Below, piece by piece: positions 10,317 to 22,722 of a stretch of 64,000 nt of DNA. The stretch comes from Favolaschia claudopus (Eukaryota > Basidiomycota > Agaricomycetes > Agaricales > Mycenaceae). Where the stretch lies: NCBI GenBank assembly GCA_037176885.1, contig JAWWNJ010000024.1, positions 930,001 through 994,000 of the forward strand, in the 5' to 3' direction. The translations under genes and the position numbers were made by a program. Below the pieces are notes generated by a model. That model saw only the letters and a program-made list of their open reading frames with translations. It did no database searches and had not been told where the DNA came from. Each line of letters opens with the position of its first letter. Positions within the stretch are counted from its first letter, which is position 1.

Positions 10317-12614
10317 TCACGACAAATACAGAAAAACCACTCCAGCCCACACCCCCATCCCCACCAACCAACGAAAGCCGGCATTGGCAACACCATCTCG
10401 CATAATACCCGACTCGGCAGACGACGCCCGCCCCAAAACGAACTGCTTCTTGTACACCTTCAGCCAGTTGATGCTCCATGAGGCGTTCTGGAGTTCGTGG
10501 TAGGTTTGATTAGGCGATGTAAACAAAATGAAGCGAGAGGAAAGGAAAGGCATGCCAAGGGGAAGAGACGATGGAGAATGCGATGGAGAATGCGATGCAA
10601 GGGAGGGACTCACCACGAAGTTGTTAGGGTCACGCAGCCGATCCGTACAGCTCCCTGGACACCCCGATGATGCGTACGAGTTACCCGCCCAGTCACCTTA
10701 ATGCACGCGTCTCCAGTCAACTTGAGGCTAGACGAATGAAACAAATGTACTCACCGCAAAACGTGATATCTGCACATATGCAGTCAGCCCTGAAGCAGCA
10801 AGAGAATCACAACGCAATGCAACGCACCGAAGACGATAGAATGATTCACGAAAAACGTCAGCGGATCGCACGTCTCCGGCGCAAGCGACGCAACAGGTAA
10901 ACCCCAATTAGCAGGATTCGGTGTACCGGCGACGATATCCCTCGGGATGGCTGACCGGTAGAACGACCCTGCGTGACGAGACGAAAACCGTCAACGAATC
11001 AAAATAATACACGATGAACTCACAAACAGCAATCCCCGTCTCGTCCCACTTCATAGCAAACACCCCGCCTCCCTGCTGGTCGAAAAGCGGACCATAGGAA
11101 GCTCTGCTCCATTCCGTGATCCCGCAGCCTGCGTTGCCGGGGATATTGCCGTCGCAGTTTAGGTTGTTGTTGACGAGGGTGCCGGTGTAGTTTGTTTCGG
11201 GGGTTAGGAAGCATCCTGCGTTGTATGTGAGGAGGGGATTCAATTCAAGGAAAAATAATGCGGACCTGGCCCCGTGTGCCAAGTGACTTGGTTGTGTGAG
11301 TTGTCGTGTACGCCTGGAGTTCGTTTAGGCTAAGAGATAGGTGTGAGTTGGAAGGGGATTTACCTTCCTGTGATTTAGGCGATCAGGTGAGGAGAGGGTT
11401 CGAAGTAATCAGGGCTCACTATTATATCGATTTCCCCAGTCTAGAGAGAAATTACTGATAAATCGCAGGAGGGGGGATGTACTCACATATGGCCATTGAC
11501 CTGCTCCTACTACATAGCAAGTTTAGCGGGCAGACGGCTATATCATATCAAACGCGACGCACAGGTCCCTGCAAACGATGAGACATGCATGGCGTACTCT
11601 TAAGAAGAAGATACTCACAAAATGCGGGCCATACACCTTACAATGCACATAGGTTAACGAGCGTGTTTCTGGTTTCGGATGATATACATACCACACCCCC
11701 ACGGTGCTCGATTGAGATCAAGGATGAAGAGTCCGGTGTTATACTGCGCGACGCTGGTTATACGTACACTGTCCCAAAGTTAGAGAAGAATTGAAGAAGA
11801 AACCCAGACAGACAGACACACCTAGACCGATTTTGGCCCTCTGGGAGCCAAGTTGTGTCGTCGCCCTACATGGCAAGTATAAATCACAACTTTAATCTGG
11901 ATGCAAAATTTCCAGCTAATTTGAGAACGATAGACTCTGTCAATTTGCGAGGTGAGGTTAGCCGTGGAGCCAAGGTGTCCCAGACTGGGATCCAGTCCTC
12001 GAGTTCACCGTTCCCCAACGTTGGCAACTCTGGAAGTGGAGCCGAACAGCGGCAGCTCGAAAATTGACAGTGTCCATCGTTCTCAAATTAGTTGGCATAG
12101 GTCAGTTCTACACACCTTCATCACAATAGTCCCATCGTCGTTGACGTACGCAAGCCTATTCGCAAAAGCATACGTCGAGTTCACGTAGCTGCAACGCAAT
12201 CAACAACGCGTCCTTCCCCTTTCCCGGACGTTTTCTTACTCACTCGACAGTTCCATGTGTCGGGTCAAAGTCGTTGAAGAAAGAGAAGCGGCTAGGAAAT
12301 CGCCACCACCATCAATTGTATGCAATATTATTTTGCTTGACGGAGCAGCAATTTCAAACGCACTCGAAGAACGTCTTCCCAGAATACTCGTCCTGCGATA
12401 ACCACAGAAACTCCGTGCCGTTTTGCGCGGCCGTTCCGTTTGTTGTTGGCTGGTTCGTCTGGTTCATCGCCGTCGTCGCGAGTTCATTATTCCTCCGTGC
12501 CCACGCGGACGCGAGATTCAAGTTGGGAAAGGTGAGTGCGTGAGTTGGAGTGAATGTGAAAGTTAGCAGGAGGAGGAGGAGGGAGGCGGAGTCGTGAAGA
12601 GGCGTAATAAGCAT
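10317..12614 (-). CDS. Glycoside hydrolase family 16 protein (endo-1,3(4)-beta-glucanase-like), secreted, with C-terminal hydrophobic tail
   Basis: Cell-wall beta-glucanase or remodelling enzyme by family. The start at 12614 opens a signal peptide (LLLLLLTFTFTPTHA). Exons then give FLWLSQDEYSGKTFFE, FSFFNDFDPTHGTVEYVN, FANRLAYVNDDGTIVMK, GDDTTWLPEGQNRSS, VRITSVAQYNTGLFILDL, APWGCGVWPAF, GAGQWPY, TGEIDII, EGVHDNSHNQVTWHTGPGCF, CGITEWSRASYGPLF, GGGVFAMKWDETGIAVW, NPANWGLPVASLAPETCD, DITFCGDWAGNSYA and NASWSINWLKVYKKQ. The catalytic ExDxxE is Glu-Ile-Asp-Ile-Ile-Glu; the last Glu is on the 4-nt exon 11364-11367. The end (GMGVWAGVVFLYLS, stop at 10317) looks like a GPI-attachment tail. At least twelve introns, one about 200 nt long; the join before GAGQWPY is the weakest. 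Confidence 0.9.
11364..11367 (-). other. 4-nt microexon of the GH16 gene
   Basis: The four bases GAAG lie between an acceptor TCACAG and a donor GTAAAT. Both flanking introns are about 50 nt and carry a CTAA branch-like motif (GCCTAAATCACAG before, GCCTAAACGAACTCCAG after). GAA is the second catalytic Glu and the final G completes the following Gly codon, so the reading frame is restored only if this exon is included. Confidence 0.8.
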
Positions 12615-13073
12615 AATCAGAGTGGTGGTGGTGGTAAAAAGAGGATGGTGCGCTCCACACGAGGCAGCTCCGAGTCGTGGACGCGTCGAACCAATGTCGC
12701 CAATTTTCGGTGATCAACATCGCCATTGGCTAAGCAGCGAGCTTGCCGCGGCGTGATTGAGACGCTTTCTTGAATTCTTCCTTTATCTTGCACAACATGC
12801 TCAGCTCCCTCGCAGCCGACCGTTCGCGAACCGGGCAAATTGACGCACAAGTCCTGCACCTCAAGCCATGGAAAGATATTAGGCCGGCATGAAATTTGAC
12901 GCAAGGCCACATCTTACATACACGGAGGTCATGAAACGAGCAGTCAAGAACACATGCGATATATACATAATCAACCAGCAGGGACAGGACGATTGGTATT
13001 CAAAGCGGGACCGTGCCGTGTAACCTACCTACCTACCTACCATAGATTATAGATTATCAGACGATGAATCATG
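12615..13073. other. Intergenic, with a CTAC microsatellite
   Basis: Upstream flank of the GH16 gene. A minus-strand frame of 60 codons at 12730-12912 contains several Cys (CRTCASIC) but has no other support. A tetranucleotide run of about four CTAC units lies at 13024-13041. Confidence 0.4.
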
Positions 13074-16000
13074 CTATATCCCCAATGATTCATTCAATGA
13101 AGCCAAAGTGACTGCAAGCGCAGAGTCAATCTCGGACAACGGTAGCTCCTTCACCAGATTAACCCGCAAACTGCGAGGACGGAAGTACTGCTCGTTCCAA
13201 AGATCGAGTAACTCCTGAACGGAATGCACAACATTGTCGGAATTTTCCTCAGTGCGTGCGCCGTCAGCCTCGTCACTGGGACTCCGAGGCGAACCGATGA
13301 ACGCAGTATCTTCATTCTTGTCAAGATGAATATTGGGTTGACTGTCGCTGGGCGAATCTACTGGGGCAACGTTAGGCGATGCAATCGCGTGTTTGGAGGA
13401 TTTGGAACGGCGCTGAGGCGTGCCCAACGTAGTGATCGACCCCTGATCTCGCTGACGGTTTGTTCCAGCACCATCGTCAGCTTTTTGCACGGGGTCATTG
13501 GGAGAAACCGATGAATTGACGGTATAGACGGGAAGATCTTGACTGGTCTCTGGCCGTGCCAGTCTAAGTTGACCCTTCCAAGCACTTGAGATATCCTGGG
13601 ACGTATTCAGAAGAATTCAAACTCCATTCCAATGAGACATACGAGCACAAAACGTCCCAGATCATCTGCAGTGACCGCGTCAGCCCATCGTGGATCTGTG
13701 TAAGCTGCGGTCCGAGCCACAACGTCGGATTGACCCAAGTGAACGATGGTGGTCGGGGGTATAGACTGAACGCAGGGTACTTTTGGCGTTTTGAAGAAAG
13801 CTGAGGGGCGAGAAGTTAGTGGAACAGAAGGTGCAACTTTTTCGGAATCGGGAAGAAAAGGCGGTGTAGGTTTTGAGAGTAATGGCTCGACTCGGAGGTG
13901 TCGTCGCCGACGATCTGCAAAGCTGCTGCGTCGACTGTCGGAATGGGGTGGACCCCGCTGTATATCTCCGTACAGAGATGTGGCCACACGCTTCGGATAA
14001 TTGGATGTATCGAGCGCCTCATTTGTCCATTCGTTGACTGTTCTCGTCCATTCGCGATCCAGAGGATCACCATAACGGTGGAATGTATTGACAATGAGGG
14101 CGAAATAAATCACGCCTAGAATGAACACGGCGGTGAGTCCGATTCGAGGGCCAAGAGCGGCGCGAGGGGATAGAATAACATCAGCGCCATCCTGTGATGA
14201 CCCGCTCAACCATATGAACGACATTATGCAGGTGAGAAATGTGATTATAGACCTGTGAGCCAATCAGTGGGCGGCGAAGGAAAGAATCCATGTTTTCTGA
14301 CCAGGCTAGCCAGACGGCGGGCTGAAAACAACTATCGATTAACGATCGTGTGCGGATGGCCGAGCTCACCATAGCGAGAAGTACCCAAATATTCCACCAG
14401 ATATTCGCAGATTGTTTTTGAGCTTCCTATTTGGAGAATTGTGAATGGGATGACCCCCATGTGGCCGCGGTATGTACCTACGTTGGCAAAACTGCTGGCC
14501 TTGTGCATCTTACGCATAGTCCCAAATCGAATGATGAACATGCACCCGTACAAGAGGCTCATCAGCGCACAGAGCAGTGAAAACAGCGCCGATGTGCGGG
14601 TGATTGGGTGAGAAGCTGCGTCGATTTGAAGCATGGTCAGGATGGCTCTATTGAGCAGGTTAAGAACGAACCGAGAGTGCGAGTAGGCCACCTACGACAT
14701 CAGCAAAACTGAAATTATATTCAAGGTTTTCCACTCGCGCAACAGGGAGTCGATAAAGTTCTCCCATGACGATCGAAAATGGAGGAGACTTCGCGGTAGC
14801 GGCATTTGATCTGGAGCAGCTGTAGCTGGCGGCCATATCGTGCCCTGAGAAGAATCCCACTGATCGGCCCTCGCGCGGGCCATTCGTTTTATATCCGGCA
14901 AGCTCAGACGGGCGTCTTCAAAGATACGTGTGACGCGAGAGAAGTACAGCGCCGGAATACGCAGCAGAAAGTGTAGGTAAAACTGCCCCGGGATAAATCT
15001 GAAAAGGATCGGCATTGCGATTGTCACGAGTCTTCGCGTGAGTGCAGAAAAGTTTTGGCCCTGCCCGCTACTAGTGACAGGCGGTGGTAACCCACTCTCC
15101 GACTTAGTATGGAGGTCTTGTATCAATGAGATTTGCGGGAAATCGTACGGCGTTGGATTGGCGGGCCCTCCTGTGCCTCCTTCGAACCTGTGGATCTCGG
15201 ACGTTGGCTTTGTCGCTGGCTCGGGACGCCGATGGCGATGCGTAGCCTCATATGAGCCACTTTTCTCTGAGCGGGAGCGCGATGGAGGTCGGGATACGAC
15301 CGGATCCTGTTGGATTGACGGGCCAGCTGAAGGTGGTGTTTCCGATGCGTTCTGGTAGATCGCTTCCACGGTTTGCAGGCGTCTTCTGCTTATCCAAAAG
15401 AAAAGAAATGTTACTAAACAAATGAAGGACGGAGAGACAGAACATACCCCCTCCGTAGTACTTTAGAAGTCGGTTGGTCTACAAGGCATTCGCGTCCCTC
15501 AGTTAGACACAGCATACACCGCTCGGCCCCTGCTTGGAACTCGCACTTCACCCGCAGCGTTCTGCATTGCGCGCAAGCAATCGGGAGACGTTTCCTACTT
15601 TTACGTTGAGACATCAGAAGTGAATAAGCAGGATCCACATACGGAAAACGAGCACTTGCAGGATCTGCAGGGGCTGAGATGTCCACCTCCTCTTCTTCAC
15701 TTGCACTATCCTCGGAAGAGGGCGATTCCTGGCGCTCTAACGGCGGCGTCGTCTGTTCTGTTTGCTGGTGCCCACTAGTGTAGTGTTCAGCTACTATACG
15801 AGCGGAGAATAAATAAAAGAGACCGACCCGCTACGCGCTTTTCGACCCTCGACAATGCATTCATACCCTTCATTTAGACACGATATGCAGCCCTTGGCGC
15901 CAGGTTGGAACTCGCATTTCTCCTTCAATTCCTTGCAATGTCTACAAGCACCGGGGAGTCGACGCCTACTCTCCGTGTCCGAATGTGTCGGTAGGAGAAG

Positions 16001-16369
16001 ACGCATATCCGGAGAAGGGGCATGTGTAGGTTCTGAGGGAGGTGGGACTATGATGGCAGGTTCGGTCTCAGAGGGAAATGGGACCACACAACCCCGAGCT
16101 TCCTGTCCCGCAGGCGCTGCAATTGGTACATCTTCAAGCGAAGACTCAGCACGTCGACTAAGCAAGCGGATAGGAGGATAAGGAGGGGATGGCTCGCTAT
16201 TTGAGGGAGCCGGCTGATGCTCAGCCAAACGTGCACGCCAATTCCATCGACTTTCGAAGGGGTTGATGCCCACAAACAGCGGCTCCGGAGGAGGAGGGTT
16301 TTGAATGAATTGCCCCGGCTGCTCAAGGTCCCAGATTCCTCGACCACCAGTAAAACGGTTTGGATGCAT
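13074..16369 (-). CDS. Membrane protein with two N-terminal Zn2Cys6-like clusters, copy A
   Basis: Start at 16369 (MHPNRFTGG), then PEPLFVGINPFESRW, a Pro-rich region and two clusters, both with spacing C-X2-C-X6-C-X8-C-X2-C-X6-C: CRHCKELKEKC...CISCLNEGYEC near 15870-15940 and CAQCRTLRVKC...CMLCLTEGREC near 15490-15570. Next come a Ser/Pro-rich linker, IPGQFYLHFLLRIPALYFSR, VTRIFEDARLSLPDIKRMA, FIDSLLREWKTLNIISVLLMS, AILTMLQIDAASHP, membrane spans SALFSLLCALMSLLYGC, FLTCIMSFIWLSG and LTAVFILGVIYFALIV, HRYGDPLDREWTRTVNEW and a tail containing LLDLWNEQYFRPRSL. The membrane part belongs to an uncharacterised Agaricomycete family I recognise only by pattern. About 800 residues. Function unknown; a membrane-tethered regulator is one possibility, a Cys6 cluster without DNA binding another. 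Confidence 0.75.
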
Positions 16370-16404
16370 GATAGACTAGGGTGAGGAATAAAGGTGAAGC
16401 CAGC

Positions 16405-18275
16405 GACAGATGGGAAGTATTCCACGTACTCCGCGTACTCCGCGTGGGCAAAGCAAGGTGCGGCAGACCCCGGCCGATGTTGGACATGGAGAAAAGGCTA
16501 ACTGTCCGTACAGCAGTAGAAGAGTTCACGAGCATGGTGCATCCACCCAGTCAGAAGATTTACAAAGCCTGGGCAATTGCGATGTCCCCTTGAAAAAGTA
16601 CCTCACAGATGTATTGCAAGGGGCGTACTGAACTGGATGCGGCCAAATCGAAAGGAAGTTCATCATCATTGTACCTGTCACACTGCGTTCTTCATGCAAC
16701 CGTTTCTTAGACGGAAGGAACTGGGAGGGTGGAGATCCTATAGCGTTTGCGTAAAGAGTGCATTCGAGTGTAAATGCAGAGTCGGAGAGAGAGCCTGCCG
16801 CAGACCACTGCAGACATCTGTCGTTTTCCAGATGAGAAACGTTCAGAACAAGCTCCGATCAATTCAAATTTTCCCACACCTCCTATCTTCTGACTCTCCC
16901 CTCCTCCATCGACATCGTCTTCGCCCGATTCGCCAGCGCGTCTTCATCGACTCAGATCGCTATGCGTTACCTTCTGTTTCGTGGCCACCTTCCAACTCGT
17001 AGTACCCCGCGCTCTGCCTTGTTGGCAGTCTCCAAATTGGAAGCGAAGCTGACTCGTCTGTCATAATCACGGTCAACCTTCAAGCTTTCAAGTGTCGTGT
17101 GGAATGTGTGCTTATATATCTGCTGGACCGCCGTGCCGGCCTGCGGAGGCCTGCATACGCGCCCCCCTGGTCCCCGGCTGAGGTGCAATGCGCTGCCGCT
17201 GCGTATCTTCTTATCTCCATGCTAGCACAGGGTGGGCGTGCTTGGGTGCTAGCTGGCTCCGAGAATGCGGGTACAGGCCACCCGCGATGCGACGGTCGCG
17301 AAAAATATACCTTGCCGTTCGCATTCTCTCCAGGGCTATGCCATCCGTCTTCCTTCTCCGCTCCTCCCTGCTCTCCATATGTCTCTGCACCTCGGTCTCA
17401 ACTGTCCACGCTTCGTACTCAAGTCAAATCACCCAACCCGCCCTTTCCCGCTCGCCCTCAGGCCTCACTGGCAGCGTCTTCTCGGTACCTTAAGCCCGAT
17501 GGTGCCAAAGTTTATGCAAGATGCTTTGTCCGTTTGCCTCCCTCGTCAAACCCCTTCAAGCTTTCTGCTACTTCCAACTTCAAGCTGCTATCTCACAAGC
17601 AACGCTCCAAGCCATGTCCTTTCTGACACTCAAGATATTGCTTCCAAGCTCTAATCCCCGAAAAGAACTCCACACCCCTGCGACTCCCTTGTCACCTCCG
17701 TATCTCGGTCGTACAGTCCTGCAGCTCCCTCTCTCAGTGTATGTCTCAGTGTTTGTCGGCTACCAGGCCCCTTAGGTCTTCAAACTCATCATACATCTCT
17801 CAAGTCAAGTGGAGATCCGGCACTTCCTTATACTCTACCAGTAAACAAGGGCTCAAGGTGGCCTTCAGGCTGCTCAAACCAATTCGCTGCACGAGTAAAC
17901 GCTCAATCTGCCTTCAGATTGCTCAAGCCAGTTTGCTGCCGAGTTCAATCCTTCCTGCATTCTTCCTAAGTCAAGCGGATATATCTAGCAGTTTCTTATA
18001 CTCCATCTGCTCAGGACCAAGCTGACCGCTGTCGAAGTCAATACATTGACCAAGTTTAATCAGCACATCGACAACACAAGTATGCAATGTGTCCTGACTC
18101 TCCTACTGATATCAAGATCAAGAGACTTTTCAAGTACAAGCCTTGCCTGCAGCACTTGCACGCTAGGATGTCCCCTCAGCCAAACGATTTCAATGCTACA
18201 CTGCGTTCATGGACCTCTATCCATCGAAAATAAGGCTCCATAGGTGGCTTCCCTGCGTACAGCTCTCCTCGTAAA
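16405..18275 (+). repeat. Non-coding block A (diverged direct repeat of block B at 23605-25330)
   Basis: Aligns by eye over most of its length with the block at 23605-25330, in the same orientation, sharing for example CCCACACCTCCTATCTTCT, GCCGCCGTGCCGGCCTGC, CCCGCCCTTTCCCGCT and CCTCACTGGCAGCGTCT. Rich in TCAAG/CAAGCT. Stops occur in all frames at intervals; no long coding frame. It begins about 35 bases upstream of the start codon of membrane-protein copy A and ends inside the truncated aspartic protease. Not an LTR by any feature I can see. Origin unknown. Confidence 0.7.
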
Positions 18276-18932
18276 TGTGACTGAAGACAAAAACCTCGGC
18301 TTCCTCGCCCTCGGGGGCATGCCCCCCGTCGCACTCGACAAAACCGTCGTCGCTGTCACCGTCCCCGTCCAAAGCTACTCCGCCACCGACGGCAACCCCA
18401 CCTCCGCCTCTGACCCCAACGCCGTCTTCTTCTACTATATCGCCGACGTCGAAGGCTACACCTTCCACGGCAGCAAAAAACTTAATACCAAGAACAACAA
18501 CACCATCCTTGATTCTGGTACTACTCTCAATTACCTCCCGAGCGCTGTTGCCGAGGCGTATAACGCGCAGTTCGTGCCGAAGGCGACGTTGAATGAGGAG
18601 TTGGGGCTGCATTTTGTTGATTGCGATGCGAAGGTTCCGCCGTTCTCTGTCAAGCTGGGCGGGAAGAGCTTCCCCATCGATGCGAGAGATCAGATTCTTT
18701 TGGGCGGGACGGGCGACGATGGGAAACCGATCTGTATCTCGGGGACACAGAGCGGTGGGGAGGACACACCCGAAAACGTGTTCATTCTGTACGTCGGATT
18801 TGTTTTCTTCCTCAGGATCTACAGCTAACGGTTGACTTTCATTCTAGCGGAGACGTGTTCCTCCACAACGTTGTCTCGACTTTCAATGTCAAGGCCAACG
18901 AGATGACTGTAACGCGGAGGAAAAAATACTGA
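18276..18932 (+). pseudogene. 5'-truncated pepsin-like aspartic protease (A1), C-terminal half
   Basis: C-terminal lobe of an A1 protease: LGFLALGGMPPVALDK, FYYIADVEGYTFHGSKKL, NTILDSGTTLNYLP (the second catalytic Asp in DSGT), DQILLGGTGDDGKPICI, then an intron (about 18789-18847) and GDVFLHNVVSTFNVKANEM to the stop at 18930-18932. The first lobe with its DTGS motif is absent, and the sequence directly upstream is repeat block A, so the 5' half was lost at the block junction. The remaining frame is open and well conserved, with no in-frame ATG at the junction, so loss looks recent or the fragment is fused to an upstream exon I cannot see. Confidence 0.8.
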
Positions 18933-19252
18933 AAGTATTGATAGCTTAGATCTTGTATTACTTGTATAGGTGTAATAGGATGAACCACATGCTCAGAATT
19001 CAGCTAGCCTGGCATGAAAGACCTAGCCGGCATTTGCCGAAATCACTTGTTCACTTTTGCTTTTCACATTTTGTCTCGGGTATTGCTCCCGCCACGCAGC
19101 GGCGCTTCAGTGTCAAGATGTGGAATCCAGAGACGCTTTCCAGCTCCGCTACAGCAAGCAATGTGCGGACAAAACCTGTCCCTGAGCGCAGTTAGCGCCT
19201 ATCTACTTATCATTGAACAGATCTCACGTTCGACGTCCAGGTCTAGTGTAGT
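18933..19252. other. Intergenic, promoter region of copy B
   Basis: About 320 bases between the protease fragment and the start of membrane-protein copy B; no TATA box of clear form and no gene seen. Confidence 0.4.
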
Positions 19253-22200
19253 ATGACTTCAAAGCAGTCACCAGTAGCTGCAATGCAGCAAGAACGGGCC
19301 CCTACCCCAAACCGGCGCATAATTAGGGACACGCAGACAGAACAATTGGCTCCTCGACAGGAAGATTTCGATCCCTGGCGTCTCATGAGCCAGTCTCCCC
19401 ATCAAGATTGGGAGACGGCCCTGGACACGCGGTTTCGCGACGACCATTCACTAGCACAACTTGAAGCTTCCCAAGAACAGCTCTTTGTGGGTATAAACCC
19501 GTTTGCTGCAACTCGTTGGCGTTCAAGTTGGCGCGCGCCGCGGCGCGGCAACCAGGATCAGCCACTTGCTGAGCCTGCTACCATGCCAGAATTGCCAATT
19601 CTCCTCTCCTCCTCCTTCCAGCACCCCCCTGGCAGGGAATTGCGTGCGCAGTCTGCGCCGCCTCCCCAACTCAGCAAAACTAAACACAAGCGGAAAAGCC
19701 GCAGACATGCGAAATTGGTCGTGCGAAACCCAGATACCACGACAATTCCCCCCGCTAAATTGTATGGGACCATGTTTCATTGGTTCATGGACACTCCTAA
19801 TCTACTATTTCACTGCCAGCTTGCATGACTGTATGCGATGCAAGAATCTTAAAGTGACATGTATCTTCGAACCCGAAACGCAACGATGCGCACGTTGTGC
19901 GAACGGCGATCACGACTGCATTGTACAAGGCGGGAAACAATACGAGGAATCGTTGGTCGCTTCGCGTTCATTATTCTTTCCGTGTTGCTCATCTGCACAC
20001 GAGTAGCTGGTCACATCTGGCAGGCCAAAATATCAGTGACGAAGAAGATTGGGAAGAAGTTGCAGCTCGTCCACCGTCGTAAGTTGAATGCATTACATAG
20101 ACCGACCTTCCTGAGCTCATGTCCACACTAGGATTCGTTATCCTAGAGTCTGTACCCACTGTTATAAGCTGAAACTCAAATGTCTGTTTCAATCTGGAGC
20201 CGAACGCTGCACACGATGTTTAGCCGGCGACCACGACTGCATGCTGGAACTTTCCCAATCGTCTCCAGAGTGCGTCTTGGCTCTCTTTTCTGCAAGCTCT
20301 GACCATTTATTTCGATCGACAGTGAACACCAACACCTGACAACAGAGCTTCTAGATGCCGAGCTTGCGCAGCTGTATCAGGAGCAGTATGCAGGCTATGC
20401 ACCCGTATCACGTCGGTCCAGCGCTCATCCGACAATAGAGCTTCCAGATGCTGAGATTGCGCAGCTGCATCAGGAGCAGTGGGCAGGCTGGCCTAGAGAA
20501 GATGCATCCGTGTCACGCCGGTCCAGCGCTCAACACTTGCGGCCACAACGGCGTAAAATCACTCCCCAGGTTCAGCCATACAGGCCACAAACGGACGAAC
20601 CGCTTATACGACTCGCATGGCCAGTGGTCCCTCCGGATCCACCTACGTCTCAACCGCTAGTATTGTTTGGCTCGCGGCTCAGCCAGCCACTTCCTCGACC
20701 AATACCGTATGACTTCCCTCGAATGCCTTTGCCACAAAGACAAGCTTCAGTCACTGGTTTACCCCCACCCGTAACCAGTGACAGCAATAAATCTTCCTCG
20801 CTGCTTCAAAGAACCATGTTTGTGGTCCTTATCCTCTCCGATTTTATCCCAGGACAGTTTTACCTTCACTTTCTCCTGCGTATTCCTTCGCTCTACTTCT
20901 CACGAGTCACGCGTATATTTGAAGACGCGCGACTGAGCCTGCCGGATATCAAGCGCATGGCATGCGCAAAACCCGATCAGTGGGAGTTGTCTCGCGATGG
21001 TGCCTGGCAAACCACCACCAACCCCGACCCTATGCCGCTGCCCAGTAGTCTCCTCAGGTTTCGATCATCTTGGGAGAGTTTCATCGACGCTTTATTGCGC
21101 GAATGGAAGACATTTAACATCATTTCCGTTCTATTGATGTCGTACGTGCCACTGACTTTCCACAATCTGCTTGCTGACTGGGGGCACCGCAGAGCCATAC
21201 TCACGATGCTCCAGATTGAGCAAGCGTCACACCCCGTTATTCGCACTTCGGCGCTGTTCTCACTGATCTGCGCTCTCATGAGTTTATTGTTTGGATGCAT
21301 GTTTATAATCAGGTTTGAAACTATGCGTAAAATGCACAAGGCCAGCAGTTTTGCGAATGTCAGTACACTGGCAATCACTGGGCTTCTGTAACTCACGGAT
21401 AGTGTCCGCCTAGGAAGCACAGAAGCAATCTGCGAATGTATGGTGGAATATTTGGGTTCTTCTCGCCATGGTAAGCACACTCTGCAAAGTTGGAGACATT
21501 CCTAATCAAGCAATTTCAGCCGGCTGTCTGGTTAGCTTGGTTGGGTGCACCAACTGTCTCTCTTACAACTACTGACCCCTTGTAGGTCGATCATCATGTT
21601 CCTCGCTTGCATCATGTCGTTTATCTGGCTCACCGGATCCTCGCGGGACTCTGTCGATGTTACACTGTCCGCTCGCGCTGCACTTGGTTCTCGGATTGCT
21701 CTCACACTTGTTTTTGCTCTCGGCGTAATCTACTTCGTCCTCATCGTTAGGACTTTTCATCGATATGGAGATCCACTCGACCGAGAGTGGACGAGAACTC
21801 TAAACGAGTGGACAAGGGAGGCCTTGACTACACCCGACTTTCAGAAGGTTGGGGTCCGATCGTTGCCCAGAAATTCACCCTCGCCTTCGGATGGACCCCA
21901 ACCTCGACAGAGCTCCTCCTTCTCCTCTCAGCAGTCTTATTACACTCCCTCACCTGCAAACCCTCCACATGAGCCCCCACACTATTCGAAGAAGCTGGCA
22001 TCATCCATCCCTTTGACCTCTCCTCCTTCTGCCTTCTTCAGACCACCGGATGCCATCTGTTCTCAGTCTGTCGCTCCGTCAACCGTCATGCAGCTGCGAC
22101 AACACGACGTTGCGACTCTGACTACAGGCCATACAAATCCTCAGTGGGCTGACGCAATCACCTCTGACGATTTCGACCGGTTCATACTTGTATGCCTCAT

Positions 22201-22722
22201 TTCATGTGTCGGTTGGGAAATTGACCAACGCGCCAGGATATCTCGAGTGCATGGAAGGGCCAACTCGCGCTGGTATCACCCAAGACTGAACAAGACCTTC
22301 CTACTTACACCCTCATTCCACCAGCACAAGCCGCTGATCCTGGTCCACCTGCGCTCGCTACAATTGGCCCCGGGTCACCCAATCTAGGTCTTGAATCTTC
22401 GCAACATATGAATTCGACAAAAAACCGTCGACGCGATTTGCCTTCTTTCAACATACTCTCCACTCGTCAGATCTACACGACCAGAGGTGACCCCGATCTC
22501 AGCGCACAACACATTCCCCCTGACCCAATCCGAAACGTCAAAGACTTGTTGGACCTTTGGAACGAATGCTATTTTCACCCTCGAAATCTGCTGGTGTCGT
22601 TGGTACAGCAAGATGATACGCTATCCTCGGTTATTTTGGCTCCGTTGAAACCGACATCCGGCTTCCACCATCGAGACTTGGTACCACTCAGGCGCAGGGA
22701 CCTACACTCATTACCGGTTTGA
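19253..22722 (+). CDS. Membrane protein with two N-terminal Zn2Cys6-like clusters, copy B
   Basis: Divergent paralogue of copy A. Start MTSKQSPVAAMQQERAP at 19253; shared EQLFVGINPFAATRW; cluster 1 CMRCKNLKVTC...CARCANGDHDC near 19830-19920; a small exon ISDEEDWEEVAARPPS; cluster 2 CTHCYKLKLKC...CTRCLAGDHDC near 20157-20240. An internal duplication at 20345-20533 follows. The membrane part matches copy A closely: IPGQFYLHFLLRIPSLYFSR, FEDARLSLPDIKRMA, REWKTFNIISVLLMS, AILTMLQIEQASHP, SALFSLICALMSLLFGC, VWWNIWVLLAMPAVWLAW, IIMFLACIMSFIWLTG, LTLVFALGVIYFVLIV, HRYGDPLDREWTRTLNEW, WADAITSDDFDRF and LLDLWNECYFHPRNL. Introns sit at the same places as in copy A. The last 35 residues differ from copy A and may reflect a frame change near the end. 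Confidence 0.75.
20345..20533 (+). repeat. Intragenic tandem duplication in membrane-protein copy B
   Basis: Two in-frame units of about 93 and 96-102 bases: ELLDAELAQLYQEQYAGY...VSRRSSAH and ELPDAEIAQLHQEQWAGW...VSRRSSAQ. Copy A has no counterpart that I can see. The unit is helical and acidic, then Arg/Ser-rich. Confidence 0.7.

Noticed and set aside
18244..18276. GTG start for the aspartic protease
   Set aside because: GTG is not a usual fungal start, and this stretch still aligns with repeat block B, so it belongs to the junction, not to the gene.
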